A stretch of 64,000 bases of DNA from Hybos culiciformis (lineage: Eukaryota > Arthropoda > Insecta > Diptera > Hybotidae). The position numbers and the translations under genes are program-made. Positions within the stretch are counted from its first letter, which is position 1; every line of letters starts with the position of its first letter. Location: assembly GCA_964007475.1 (NCBI GenBank), contig OZ023273.1, forward strand, positions 140,341,308 through 140,405,307. Reading direction: 5' to 3'. Below are positions 1-13,034 of the stretch, piece after piece. The notes beneath the pieces are model-generated. The model was not told the origin of the DNA, did no database searches, and saw nothing but the letters and a program-made list of their open reading frames with translations.

Positions 1-3000
1 CAGGGATATTTTAGAATAGGGTAAATTTATAATTGTAGACACATTTTCCTTACAACAGTAAGACAAATAATTCATTTCTTATATAAAAGTTTTAACAAAA
101 GCTCAAGAAAATTATTGTATGTTGTTCACTAAGGAGAATTTCATGTTTAAAAAAAATAAAAAAGATTATTATCGAAAATAAAACAAATCATAAATTAATA
201 CATATACTATAGTTCATGTATTAGTTGTTTACAAAATTATCTTAACATTATTTTTATTATGAGTTAGTTTTTATGTTGGATATCCACTACATCTTAGAAA
301 AAAGTTTGCCAAAACTTTTATTAAAAATACAAATTATATTTCTTGTAATACAAAGCCCATGAGAATGAAAACTTTTTTTTTTAAAGACATGAACAACAAA
401 CCATAACGAAACCAAAAAATTTTTTTTTCATTCAATAAAAAAAAATATATATTTTTAACCTAATTTGAAAATAAATGTTATAAAAAAAAAGTTTGAATGG
501 AACTCATTAGTGTTTTGTGAATTCTTCATTAAATTTCCCTTTCTTTGAAAGTTCTTAAGCAAAAGTATATTACATATTATTATATTATTCTATGTAGCAG
601 ATGAAAGTTTAATAAACTATTATCACTTTGCTTATTATTTTTTTTTCTATACAACATTTAGTTGTTTATTTGTTGAGAAATTGCTTACTTTCATTTCTTT
701 AAACATTTTGTCTGGCGCTAAAATTCAGTTGACATAATGAGACGATGTTGAAGCTTTTCTGCTAAAGTGAGATTTTTATAATCCCTACCAATATGTAATT
801 ATTTCATTCTTCTTTGAAGCTTTGTCAAAGATTAAACAATATTAATTTAAAAAAAAAAAAATTAACATATTTTAAGTTAGAGAAATGTTTATTCGTCGTT
901 TACTGTAATTAATTTCATCCAAATTGAACATAATAGTGGAGGAGGTAAGGTAGGTACAACTTAGAATTTAATTATAAACTTAACATTATTTTTTCTTAAG
1001 TTATTTTGTTTTTTGTTTGAATTTTCATAAGCTTTTTTTTTAATGTTATATTATATACTCGGCGTATTATTATTGTTTCTTCATTTTGCTTAAAAAAAGT
1101 TTCCACTTGAAGAAATTCTTAACCGGAACTTGTATAGTTCTTTCAATCTTATAAAATATATATCTAAAATGCACCCAGCTAACTTCATATATATATATAG
1201 TAGATTATTATGTTATAACATCTATTTTAAATTTATGAGATGTACAAGTGAGAATTTTTTTATTTTTATTTTTTAACTTTTTTATTTATTGTTGCGATAT
1301 GGTGTGAAAAGAACTTCTGGTTGAATAAAAACTATTGTAATATTAGAAACAAGAGTTATATTTTATTTTCTTCACTTTCGAAGTAGAGAAATGTGCACAG
1401 AAGTAGTTAGTAGGTATATGCATGAGATTTTATTCAACTAACAGTATAACCCTCCTACGGATTTCGATAAAATTTTTCAAATATCGATTTATGTAAATTT
1501 ATTTGTTTATATAAGCTACTAATTTATTTAGGTATTTATACTTTTTGTGAATCATTATTATTAAGAAAGAGTTTTAAATTAAAATTATTTAGCTCTACCT
1601 AATTTATTTTATAAGCACTAAAAATAAGAAATATCAATGTTTTCCTGATTTTTCTAATATCTCGAAAATTGCTAAATTGTGTATTTAATTCTTTGTGTTC
1701 ATTGAAAATTGCGGCATTGAATTTAAATATAGTTTTTGTTTGAAACCTAAGTTAGTTTGAACTTAACAAAAACTTTTTATTTTATATTTGTGTTATGAAA
1801 TAAAAGTAAAATATTAAAAAAAAAAATAAAAGAAAAAAACCTTTTTTTTTTAAGGATATAGTTTTTGTTTTTTAAAAATATGTTCTTTTTATGCTTTCGA
1901 TATAATAGCCTGCTTTAATAAAAGATTTTTCATTATATTTTCTAACATTTTCCATTGCCTTTGATCAAATTTTCTGAATAAACTTATACTACTGTACTTT
2001 CTGAGAAATGAAAGGAATTTCAATTCAAAAAATATTTATTCTTATTTTTTATTTATTTTTTTTTAATTTTACTAGAATAAGTTTTTTTTTAATGAAAATT
2101 CAGTCTACTACAGATTCCATTGCTTTGTTTAGATTTGGAAGTTAGTCTTTTTTTTAAAAGGGCTTAAAACTGACAGCATCAGAATCATGGAAAGAAAATG
2201 AAAAGAAAAATCTTTCCAGTTTCTAATGTCTCAGACTGTTTTCTTTTCGATAATTAGATTTTATTTTGAATTTAATTTAGTAGAAATCTTTCAGTCTTTA
2301 ATATGTTTTATTTGACAATTTTTTTTTATATGTGTATTTGAATTCAGAATATTTCCAAAGTTTTAATGCTTTGATTAGTAAATAATTATATTTTAATATA
2401 TTTCAAAATAGATTTTTCATGATAATTTTCAAAAAATATTAAATAAAATTATCCTTGAAAAGACCATCTAATAAATATTATTCTTTCTGTCAGAACTATG
2501 TTATATAATTTATATTCAAACAAGTAGTATGAAATATAAGTGCATTACTGTCAATAACTTTGTGAAGTCAAGTCAATTTTGAGTTCTTGAAAAAAAAAAA
2601 AAAAGAAAAAAATTTAAGTGTTATTTTATACTTTCACTTTTATTATGATAGACTTACGTATATTAAATATGAATTTTTATGTTGCAAAAAAAAATTTTTT
2701 TAAATTTTTTTTTCTACATAAGATCCATAAGTGCGTACTCAAGAACTCAAGTACTCTCTTAGCTTCTAAATATTTAATTTATCATTCTAGCTAAATTCAT
2801 CCTTTAATGAACTAGGTTTCTTATTTATTTATATCTTCGTATTCGTATTGATAAAAAATTAGACTGTCTTTACATAAGTGTTATGTAATATAATTGTGAT
2901 AAAACAGAATAAAGTTTTAGCAGCCTGCCTAATCTAATTAAAAAATAAACAATTTTAGAAGTTTAGGAAGTTATTTTAAAAGTATGGAAAATTATGGATC

Positions 3001-6000
3001 AATGGAAAAAAAAAGTACTAAGAACAAAAAAAAAATTAAAACAAAAATGTCCATACTTTTACTTAAGTTTTATATTTTTTCTAGTCTCATTTTGTCGGCG
3101 AAAATTATTAGATAATTTTACAATGTTTTTGCCCCTAGACATGCAACAAACCAGGAACGCTCCTGGTTACCTCCCAATTAATTTTAAGATTTTTCTTACA
3201 AAATATTCTTCAATTGAAAATAATATGAATTTGATTGTTAGAAAAACCTTTAAATCTCAATGGACTAATAAATTTACAGGTTAACTTTATATTTAAGAGA
3301 GGTTGAAATATCATACTCAACTAAAACTAACTCCCATGGTGGTAGATAGTACATCATGAAATTATTAATATATTTTATACACTTTTAATTTAACAAAAAT
3401 TAAAGCATATTATTTTCATATAATTCAGAATTTGATAATCAATCGAAATAAAAATAAAACTTTTAAAAACTATATTTTAATGATACTTGAATAGGTTTAT
3501 TTATAATTTTATCTTTTCCTATACCTTAAATATTATTTTATTAACTTATTCTTAATATTTTCTTATCATTTCAGTATAGTATATAATTATAATAATATGA
3601 AATAAATTTAATTGTGAAATTTTATCTAAACATTATAAAACATTTAAAATATAATATAATGTCCATACTTTTACTTACAATATGAAGTAATAATAATGCT
3701 GATAATGACGACATAAATAATCAACATTTATGGGTATTGTTTTTTTTATTTATCTCATTGATAAATAAAATGAAAATGATAATTTCCTCCAGGTAGTAAT
3801 AATGAATTAATATTACTTTTAAAGTTATAAAAATATATGAAAAATAATAGTTTTCAAAATTTCAATACACTTATTGTAAAATCTAATGTTGGAAAATTTT
3901 GCCATTAAAGATAGTAATAAAAATTAGGCTATACCTTATTTTTCAGTTAATTTTTTATATAGAAACAAGAAAATTGACTTAATATTGAAGAATCAAGAAG
4001 ACTAGGATGTGTATTTTTGGAACGTAGTTCCTTATTAGACGCTCTTGTGGAAAAATTTATTAAAAATTTGAACACTAAGTGTCGCTAAGTGTATGATAAA
4101 CAAAAAAAAAAAGTTAAAAAAAATTTTTTTTTTTTTTGTTGAAATTTTGAATTTTTTAAAAATTATTTAAATTCACTATTGAATTTGAATGTTAAATTTA
4201 ATTTAATTTTAAATTTTTTTTGTTTTTTAATATAAAAAACAAAAGAAAATAAATTTACTTATTATTATACGATATTTTTTTATTTTTTAAATAAAAAAAA
4301 TAAACTCCCGTGTCGCTTAAAGCTTTTTTTTTTGGATATTTTTTTTCTCTTTCCAATTGGAAGTTTAAAATTGGATATTTGTTTCGCTTTTTGTTGTTGT
4401 CTTGTCGCTTAGTGCAAAACAGTGGTTGACTTTATTATGCTACAATGAAAATTTATTAAAATGCATACAGATTGATTGGCCATACACCGTCGTATGAATG
4501 AAATGAGAACTAACTTAGAAAGTGGATTATTTCATACAGAAAAAAACTAACTAATAGCCTTTCCAAACTTATTTTCTTATAATCTTATATTACATTAAAG
4601 AAATCCGTTCGTGCTATAAAAAAAAATTTGGGATTTAAATATTTTTTAGTTATTTTAATAAATATTGTGTTCTTTGGTTTGCATTAATAATTAATGGAAA
4701 TAAAACAAAAAGAATAGTAAACATCCAATGAAATTTATAAAATTAAAATCAAAAATTCTATCAAAGTTATCTATCAATATTATCTGTACAAAATAATTCC
4801 GATGTTTCACATCTATCAAACGTCCCGCCGGCTCTTGTGTTTTTTATTGAACTTTGTATGAAAATTGATAAACTTAAATTTTATTTCAATTTATAAAATA
4901 TTTATAAAATAAAATATTTAGAAAATATTAATTTTTTGTTATTAACTAATTAATATTTCATAGTTCAAATAAAATTTAGATTTTATACTAATTTCAATGC
5001 AAGTAAAAATCTTGTCAGTATTATTTTGCCAATATAAAGGCGCTATTCGGTACTTTATAATTTATGTAATTCAATATTCAAATGAAGTTTTTAACCAGCC
5101 ACTCAAGTCACACTAAAATAGGTTTGCTAAAATTAAAAAAATACAAAACTGGCGAAAACTGGAAAAAAGTGGAACAAAACGAAAAAAAAGATGGTTTGAG
5201 GTATTATGATGCAGGGCTCGTATATGGATAACCTGTTGATTTTTTTAGATTTTTTTTTTAAACCAATAAAATTTTGAATTGATCGAAAATGAAAATTACT
5301 TATATGTACGCTAAGGAACTACTTTCCAATCGGGTGTTCCATGACAGCTCTTGTGTTTTTTTTGATTTTTTTTTTATGAATAATTTATGCAATTTGTTTG
5401 TGTATTTATTTTTCAAGCCAAATGTTTTGTTCTAAAAGTCAAAGATGTATAAACTTATATAAATTCTTTTTTAGTAAAACGATTAGAGTCTAGCACAAAT
5501 TCTTTACTCAAAGTCAAATTAAGTTAAAAATAAAATAAAATAGAAACTTTAATACAAAAAACAAATTGAATGAAAACATTTTCACGAATATCGAGAAAAA
5601 AAAAATGTAACTGAAAACTAGTTCATGACCAAAACAAATATAATATTTCTGTTAAAAAGATACAAATTTAAGTACTTGACTCTTGTATTATTGCATTATT
5701 ATTATATTTTATAAATTTTTTTTTTAACTTTTTACTGGCACAGCATGCGATTTTATTAATAAAAATTAAATTTACTTTGCGGAACAAAATAAAATTAAAT
5801 AATTTTCCTTGTTTTCCCTGCCATTATTTGCGTGTTTTCATTCATAAGAAAAATTGTAAATTAAATTATTAACTCCGTTTTTGTTTTCTTTCTTGTAACT
5901 TTTTTATTCATTCATATTCATTCACAGTATCTTTATTTTTTTGTTTTTATTTTTTGTTATTTTGTCGCATTTGCTACAATCAACTTTTGAAGTATGCAGG

Positions 6001-8285
6001 CTCATTTTTATTACGTCATTTAACTAAAAATAATGAATTGGAACTCTTGATATTAATTGTATGTACTTCAGAGTCACATATACAAATATAATTATAATTA
6101 CAAGAAAAACAGCATTTAAAATATTCTTTTGCTTTGATGAGGTTTTAAAGAAAAATTCTTATAACGAAAAAGAAAAATACAGTGTTTAAATGTAACTAGT
6201 TTTTACAAATTAAATTTATATGTAAGAAGGTAGTTTGAATTTTGAAATGTTATTATTTTACCAAGCTGAGACTCTGAAATTTTCTAAAGAAATACCTAAT
6301 ATATTGAACTTGTTACGATCATTAAGATTTCCGTATTTAAAATTTCATGTTTTCATATTTCTATTGGAATGTTATCGGAGTATAATATTTAATGTTAAGC
6401 AGGTTTTAATAATATACAAGCAAGAAAAAGTTTTTATAGCTTCAGTGACTTTTTTTTTTCTTCTTTTTAACTAAAAGAATTCTATCATTGATGAAATTTT
6501 AAATTTTTGAAAATTATCATTATTTAAATTTTTATTATATATCAATATAATATATAGTTAAATTAAAGAAAATTCACTTAAATTATGTAATATTCTCTTG
6601 TTAAATTTAAAAAAGATTTTCTTTAAATTTTTAAGTCAAATAGAAAATTGGTGATACACAATAATAATATTTATTCAGACTGATGATCATATTTCATTTC
6701 ATATTAATTTTTTTTTTATTTCAAAATTCTTCCCTAAAATAAAAACAATAACTTTATGATAAGAAACTTTAAGTTTAAAAATTTTCATATCTGTTGAATT
6801 TTATTTGGCATTCCTTTTTTTTTTTTCTGTTTGTATTTTAAAAAAGGAACGAATAAAACAAAATTTATATTATATACATATATTTTTTTTTTTTTTTTTT
6901 AATGGCACAGGATTTTATAAAGTCTGGACATTAAAATGATAAATTTAAAAGAAAAAATGTATTCTATGTTGAAAAAGATTTTATTAAAAATCCAAAAAAG
7001 AAAGAAAATGATTTCAAAATAGAAAATGACATTGAATGAAAAATAAAAAAGAAAATTACTCTTTAATTTTTTTTTTATGTATTAAAAAAAATAGTATATA
7101 TTTAAATTTTTTTTATTTAACATGACAGAGAAACAGATGAAATTAATTTTATTATTAAGACTTTAATTTCAATTAATGAAAAATAAATAATTAAAGTTAT
7201 ATTTTGCAACAACAAGACTATCGTTATTATACTGACTATTATTACGATTGACAGTATTATCGTTTTATATGTGCTGTTTTAATTTTCGTTTAAACTTAGC
7301 AATTATAGTTAAAACTAGAATTTTGACGTTGATTTCATTAAAATTATAAGATTGTGAAAAAAAAAAGGCATAAAATAGTTTTAGTAAGACGAGTATAGTT
7401 TAATACTTAATCACTTTTGACACATTTTCTGATGCCTGAAATTATCAAGTTGATGTAAAAAACAAACAAGTTGATGTTAATGAAAAAAAAAAATTAAATT
7501 AAAAACAAAAATATGATTTTTTCAATAAATATTGAAAATCAAATTGAATTTTGCTTATAAAAATTAACCAAACAATTTGATAAATTTACCACATTTTCTC
7601 TGTTTTTGAAATTAGATATATAAACAGATTTTTTTTTTCACTGAAATTTTGTTTACCAATTTTTCTTTTTAGTGAAACTTTTTATACCATTTTTACTTTT
7701 TTTTGCTTTTATTTAAGAATTTAAAATAAATTTGACCCTATAAAAATGATTATATATATTTTTTCCCAGAATTTTTCTTTTTATTTTTATGAAAATCTTT
7801 TCAATAAATTTATCGAATCATTATAAAAATTTATTGAAATTTAGTTAAATTTCTTTCAAAAAAAAAGAAAAAAAAGAAAGTAAATAAATAAATAAAAAAA
7901 ATAAAAAAAAATAAATATATATACTAATTCAATTTAAAATTAAAGTACAAAAAAAAAAGAAGAAAAATATTGTTTTTTATGAACCTTATAAAAATTTACG
8001 ATATTTTATTTTTGCGTATTTTTTCCTTCTTCTGATACTTCGATAGCAGGCAGCTACCCACTTGATCGAAGAATAAATAAGAATTTATTACATTTTCCCT
8101 TTTTTTTTAGAAATATTATAAAAAGAAAATAAGAAAAATATAAATAATATGTTCAATGACGTAGCGAAGAATTTCAATAATTGCCTAAATTGTTTTAAAT
8201 TCCTGCTGTGAATTTTCTTTTGTTTTTTTGTTCTTTTTTTTACTGAGACTATTATAAACAAAATATCGTTTTTTCAATTTGTAGT
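1..8285. other. AT-rich intergenic or intronic DNA, no gene recognised
   Basis: Poly-A and poly-T tracts and short TA repeats fill this stretch. The open frames at 2994-3284 and 6235-6474 encode low-complexity F/K/L/N-rich peptides with no motif I recognise, and I do not call them genes. The 18-mer TGTCCATACTTTTACTTA occurs near 3048 and again near 3660. The words TGTCGCTTA and GCTCTTGTG recur between about 4040 and 5350 and may belong to an old degraded repeat; the candidate inverted repeat at 4019-5327 is listed separately. Nothing else is supported. Confidence 0.7.
4019..5327. repeat. Candidate terminal inverted repeat pair, possible degraded element
   Basis: The sequence GGAACGTAGTTCCTTA at 4019-4034 is matched in inverted orientation by TAAGGAACTACTTTCC at 5312-5327, 15 of 16 bases. 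No target duplication was found and there is no coding remnant between them. The inner part has repeated TGTCGCTTA and GCTCTTGTG words. It could be an old non-autonomous DNA element or chance in AT-rich DNA; I lean only weakly towards an element. Confidence 0.25.
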
Positions 8286-8293
8286 AATTATTG
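8286..8293. repeat. Left target site duplication of the 8294-9289 hAT-like element
   Basis: AATTATTG, identical to 9290-9297, immediately outside the CAGGG terminus. Eight bases is the hAT length. Confidence 0.85.
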
Positions 8294-9289
8294 CAGGGAA
8301 CGAAATATCATATCATTTGATAATAATCAAATGATATGTATCAAACGATAATTTTTATAATGTTGACTATGAATGATTACGATCACTCACTTTACTAACA
8401 CAAATATCATTTGATTTTTCAATATCAAAAGATTTCTTAAAACGTTTTGAGTTTGATATTCTTTTTCGTTTTACTGTATGCGTTCTAATGAAAATAATAA
8501 AAATGAGTTGGTGGGAAGTTGAATTTATTTATGGGTTTGCAGTATACATACACAATAAATGCCGTTTTTCTCTTTTATTGCAATAAAATTTAGAATATGA
8601 GTAATATTTTTAAATGCGTATTATAAAATGCATTATTATGCGTATTATAAAATGCATTATTATGCGTATTATAAAATGCATTATTTTACTTTTATTAAAT
8701 TCGTATTTCCTAACGTTACGGACGTTATTATGGCTGAGATTAAAAAGAAAAAAATGTATTTGATAGAGATGTTAATAGAGAAATAAACATGAACATAACT
8801 ATTTCCGTTTATTAATAAATTAAAGTAGTAAATTAAAGTATTAAAGTAGTAACAAAATAAAAATTTACTAGATTGTCACTAACAAATCGGTCAGAAAAAC
8901 TCATTCAAATAAATTTTAAAGTTTAGTTTTTATTTATTTTTGAGCAACCTGAACAAAAAAAAACATATTATTATGTACATAACAACAAAATTAAAAAAAA
9001 TCAATTTGGCTCTTGTAATATTTATGTACTCATTTTTTTTTTAAGAGAAAAAAATTTGTTTGTGAAATCTTAATTCTTTCAAAAATTTTTATTTTACTCA
9101 TTCGATTTTTTCATCACACACATTTAAAAAAAATCGTTTGATAATGATATTCGTTTTTCGTTTCATATTTTTAAACTGGTGAGTGGGGAATATCACGATC
9201 ATTTTTAATATAGGACAAAACCAAAAAGATAATCGTTTGATTCATTTTAATCAAAAAAGATTATCAAAAATGATAATTTTCGAACCCTG
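8294..9289. mobile_element. Non-autonomous hAT-like transposon, 996 bp
   Basis: The left end reads CAGGGAACGAAAT and the right end, read inward on the minus strand, CAGGGTTCGAAAAT. The element is bracketed by a perfect 8-bp duplication, AATTATTG, at 8286-8293 and 9290-9297. CAGGG termini with an 8-bp duplication are the signature of the hAT superfamily (established knowledge). Both ends carry copies of a short word of the form ATCAAAYGAT or its complement, including a perfect palindrome-like pair at about 8306-8340, so these are candidate transposase-binding sites. There is no transposase coding sequence, so it would depend on an enzyme supplied elsewhere. A 24-bp unit repeated three times lies inside at 8615-8686. 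The perfect duplication supports the boundaries strongly; the superfamily call rests on the ends alone. Confidence 0.85.
8615..8686. repeat. Three tandem copies of a 24-bp unit inside the hAT-like element
   Basis: The unit begins TGCGTATTATAAAATGCATT and starts at 8615, 8639 and 8663. The first two copies are identical and the third differs only at its last base, so the expansion is recent relative to the rest of the element. It may be variable in copy number between individuals. Confidence 0.9.
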
Positions 9290-9297
9290 AATTATTG
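9290..9297. repeat. Right target site duplication of the 8294-9289 hAT-like element
   Basis: AATTATTG, identical to 8286-8293, immediately outside the CCCTG terminus. Confidence 0.85.
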
Positions 9298-12200
9298 TGA
9301 GCTTGCTTTGTTTCGTTTAATGTGCCATTAATGTCAACTGAAGTTAAAGAAAGATCCAGGAAAAAGATAAAAGGTTCGCATAATTAATTCAGTATTCTGG
9401 AAGAAGTTTCAATCGAACCTAAAAATTAGCAAATATAATTAAGTCTTATGATAAATAGTTTTAATACTTTTTTAATCTGAACCTAAAATTTTAACTTTAA
9501 TGAAATTTAATTTATGTCAACTCGTTGCCGCGTTTTTTTTTCCTCTTTTTTTACCCACGAAAAAACCAAATTTAAAATTTTATTTATATAGAAAATATTT
9601 GGTTTGAAATAATAAATTTTCTTTCATGTTTAAAATGAAACTAAAAAAAAAAAAAATTATCCAAAACTTTAACTAGATTTTATTTTAACAACATTCATTA
9701 AAGAAAAATAATAAAAAAAAAAATAAATGGATACTGGAATTCACACTTTCAAATAAAATTGGTGAAAACATAAATTTTTTGCAAAATCAAGATTTTCTTA
9801 AAAAAAAAAAAAAATAAAAATAAAAACAGGATCAGAAATGAAAACGGTATAAACCATTTCCTTCCGAAGCAGAAGCATCTCTTATGTTAAAAAAAAAAAT
9901 TGCTGAAAATTATATACATAACATATGTGTGCATATTATAATTTTCTAGCCAACACTTTTGGTTTTAACCAACATACATAATAATAATATGTTTATTATG
10001 CAACCAAAGTATACATTTATAATTTGGTTTTGATAAAAAAAAAGAGCAGAACTATAAATTATAAATAAAAACCTAAAAGTAATGTTTTATTTTTATCTGT
10101 TCTAACTTGTTTCGATTGAATGTAACATACCAAACAGATTACTTCACGTTTATAAAAGTAACGTAAGTACTTAAATAGATTTAATTATAATACACGGTAA
10201 TAAAAATATTAATTTTTTTTTTTTTAAATATGTTATCTCATCATAATTTTTTTTTTTAAATATGTAACATCGCTCAAAAAATTAATTCATTCTTAATTCT
10301 TTTTCATATGTGAAATTTCGTTGAATATTATGTGAATTTCATGGATTCGAAAATTAATCTATAGCTTCGAATGATTTGAAAATATTTCTATTGTTGTTTG
10401 ATTCTTTGTCATTATGAAAAAGTTTAGATTTTTTTGAAATTTTAACAAACTGAATGATTGTTAACTTACAAATATTTGTAGTTAATATTAGTTTGATACA
10501 TATTTTATTTTGTTTTCCTGGATAACAGATTCACTAGTAAGTCATCTAATTCAAGCCAAATGTTGAAGGAAAAAAATTATTTCCCAAAAACTAAAATAAA
10601 TATTTATTATTTTCTAAATTTTTGTTCTTTCGCTTACTTAGTGTGGTCTTTTTGTAGTTTATTATAAGTTATTCGAAGTTTAATTGAAGCCATTTTATTC
10701 GCAACTAAACTTAAACATTTACAGAAATGAGACACGCGATAAAAAAAGTACTTTGAACTTTAGTGATGAAGACGACCGCCAAATTATGTCATTTAACTCT
10801 TACACATATATTATGTTCTCAATCGCATCTAATTTTTTAAACAGAAGAATTTTACTTTGATAACATATTATTCATAAACTATTAAGTTCAGAACACTAGC
10901 TTAAATAGTTTAATGTTATCATTAAATATTATTCTTTTTATTTAAAAAATTTTTTTTTTTATTATTCATTCAAAGTGTTAACATTTTTTATGACAAGAAA
11001 AATCATCAATTTTATGATTTTTTTTTTGATAGCAGCATAGCAGGTTGCCTTTAAACAAAATATTATATATCTTTGAAGATATTTGATTCAAAAGAAAAAT
11101 CCAATGAATAAAATTTTTATTACTTAAAAAAGAGATAAATACATTTTAACTCAATGTTATTTTTATTAATAAATAAAATTCCGCTTTTCAGATCATAGAA
11201 ATTTTTAAGAAACTAGAATTATATTACGTCTGAATTAAAAAAATAAAACAAAAATTAAATCAAGTTTAATTTGAACATCACAATTAAAGTTAAAAATCTG
11301 AAAATAGAATAAGTATAAAAATAGTATGAAAAAAGAAAATATCATCATTTGAATTTCCTATGTAATTTTCTTCCACGCAAAATCCTAATTCCATACAGTA
11401 CTATCATTGCACATTTCTTATTGCTGCTGACGTTCAGACGAAAGAATTGGAGGAATTGGATAATAATGTATACCGACAATTACCTATAATAAAAGTCTAG
11501 AAAAGAAAATTTATTTCAGGTTTGAAATTTATATAAAATCCGCAAATAAAGCTTTTGAGAAAAACTACAAAATTACCCTGTTTTAATTATAATGTATTTG
11601 TATATGTTTTTGTTTTAATTATTTTTTTTTAGAATACAAACCTACGGCAATTTAAATTTAAATTAAGATTATTCAAATTGCCACTTTAATGTATTTTAAA
11701 ATTTATTTTTGTATATTATGATACAAAAAAAAAAAAATTACAGTATACCGTATAATAAAATTTTTTAAAAACATGTTTTTATTTAATTAATTTCAAAATG
11801 TTCAGAGAAACAAAATAATACTAAAATGAAAATCTTGTACCTAGAAATAAAACAACAGAAAAAAATAAATAATAATAATAATAATAGGAAGGAAATTTTA
11901 CAGGATCATATAAAAAACGCAAACAGCGAGATAATAATGGTTTGTTCCCCTACAAAAAAAAAGATAATAAAAACTTTTTAATTATAATTAGGTACTTACA
12001 TCTTTTCCTCATTATTTCATAACATTCATATTGTTGTAAATATGAATAAATATAGATAAGAAATTTTTTTAAAGGATTATTGGTGCGAAAATTATCACAT
12101 TTAAGGATAGGTGTTAAAATAAAAATACGAAATTTTTTTTTTAATAATTTTACCTTCTTTATGGTACACCAAAAGAAAACATATAACTATTTATCTATCC

Positions 12201-12701
12201 GTCATTCACAGTTTCATATTTTTAGTCCAAATTTTATTCAGTTTCTTAGCTTTTACCTTTTCGACCTTTTTGTAATATATAAGAAAACTTTTTTGTGTTT
12301 AAAGCTAAATTTTGACACTGACATTTTGATTTTTTGAATGAAGCATCGTATAATTTTATCACAACCGCCATTTCTCGAACTTTTCTTTTTTACATGACAA
12401 AAAAATGAAAAAATGAAAAACATCTCTAATAATTTTGGGCCAAAATGTATAATAACTATAGTATCTAAATTCTCTCACATTTCTATTTCAGATCGGGTTA
12501 ATAGAAAATATACCAGTGTTATATTTGGAGAACATTCATTAAACTCGTCGTCGTGTTGTGTTATTTTAAAGCATTATGCAGCACGAAGTTTAATTAAAAG
12601 TAGGATGTATTTATGGTAAAGGTGAACAAATTCTTTAGAAAATCATAGCACGAAAAACAAAAGAAGAAAAATTGAAGTTCATTAAACAAAAATAATAACT
12701 G
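9298..12701. other. AT-rich DNA without recognisable genes
   Basis: Only poly-A/T runs, an (AAT)n microsatellite near 11870-11886 and short AT-rich palindromes are seen. The open frames at 12080-12337 and 12413-12619 have no recognisable domain and are probably chance. No RNA gene is recognised. Confidence 0.7.
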
Positions 12702-12709
12702 GGTGTTAG
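12702..12709. repeat. Left target site duplication of the 12710-13026 MITE
   Basis: GGTGTTAG, repeated at 13027-13034. Confidence 0.75.
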
Positions 12710-13026
12710 CATAAAGGAAGTATAAATAGAGGAATTAGTCCCATACAAAAAATGCTAATACAAATAGTGAAACAAAAAATCCATATCACAACCCCATGAG
12801 CTTTTTTTTTGTATTTTTTGAGAATTCCACTCTCACAAATGATCTCAAAACTTTAAAAATAACAACAGTTCTATACAATTTTTAAAGTTTTAAAAGCTTT
12901 TGTGAGAGTGCAAGTCTAAAAAATACAAAAAAAAAGTTCATGGGGTTGTGATATGGATTTTTTGTTTCACTATTTTTATTAGCGTTTTTTGTATGGGACT
13001 AGTTCCTCTATTTATACTTCCTTTTT
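12710..13026. mobile_element. Foldback MITE with about 150-bp inverted arms
   Basis: Almost the whole element is inverted repeat: from AAGGAAGTATAAATAGAGGA near 12713 the left arm is matched inward from 13024 by the complement of the right arm, with only scattered mismatches through about 120 bases and weaker similarity towards the middle. It is flanked by GGTGTTAG at 12702-12709 and 13027-13034. The ends can be aligned one base further (CATAAAGGAAG against CAAAAAGGAAG), which would leave a 7-bp duplication, so the exact boundary is ambiguous by one base. An 8-bp duplication would suit hAT or P-type elements; the family is not resolved. There is no coding sequence. A transcript through it would fold into a long hairpin. 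Confidence 0.85.
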
Positions 13027-13034
13027 GGTGTTAG
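13027..13034. repeat. Right target site duplication of the 12710-13026 MITE
   Basis: GGTGTTAG, repeated at 12702-12709. The first G may instead belong to the element terminus. Confidence 0.75.

Noticed and set aside
2994..3284. 96-codon plus-strand frame
   Set aside because: Its first third is lysine-rich poly-A translation and I recognise no domain or splice context.
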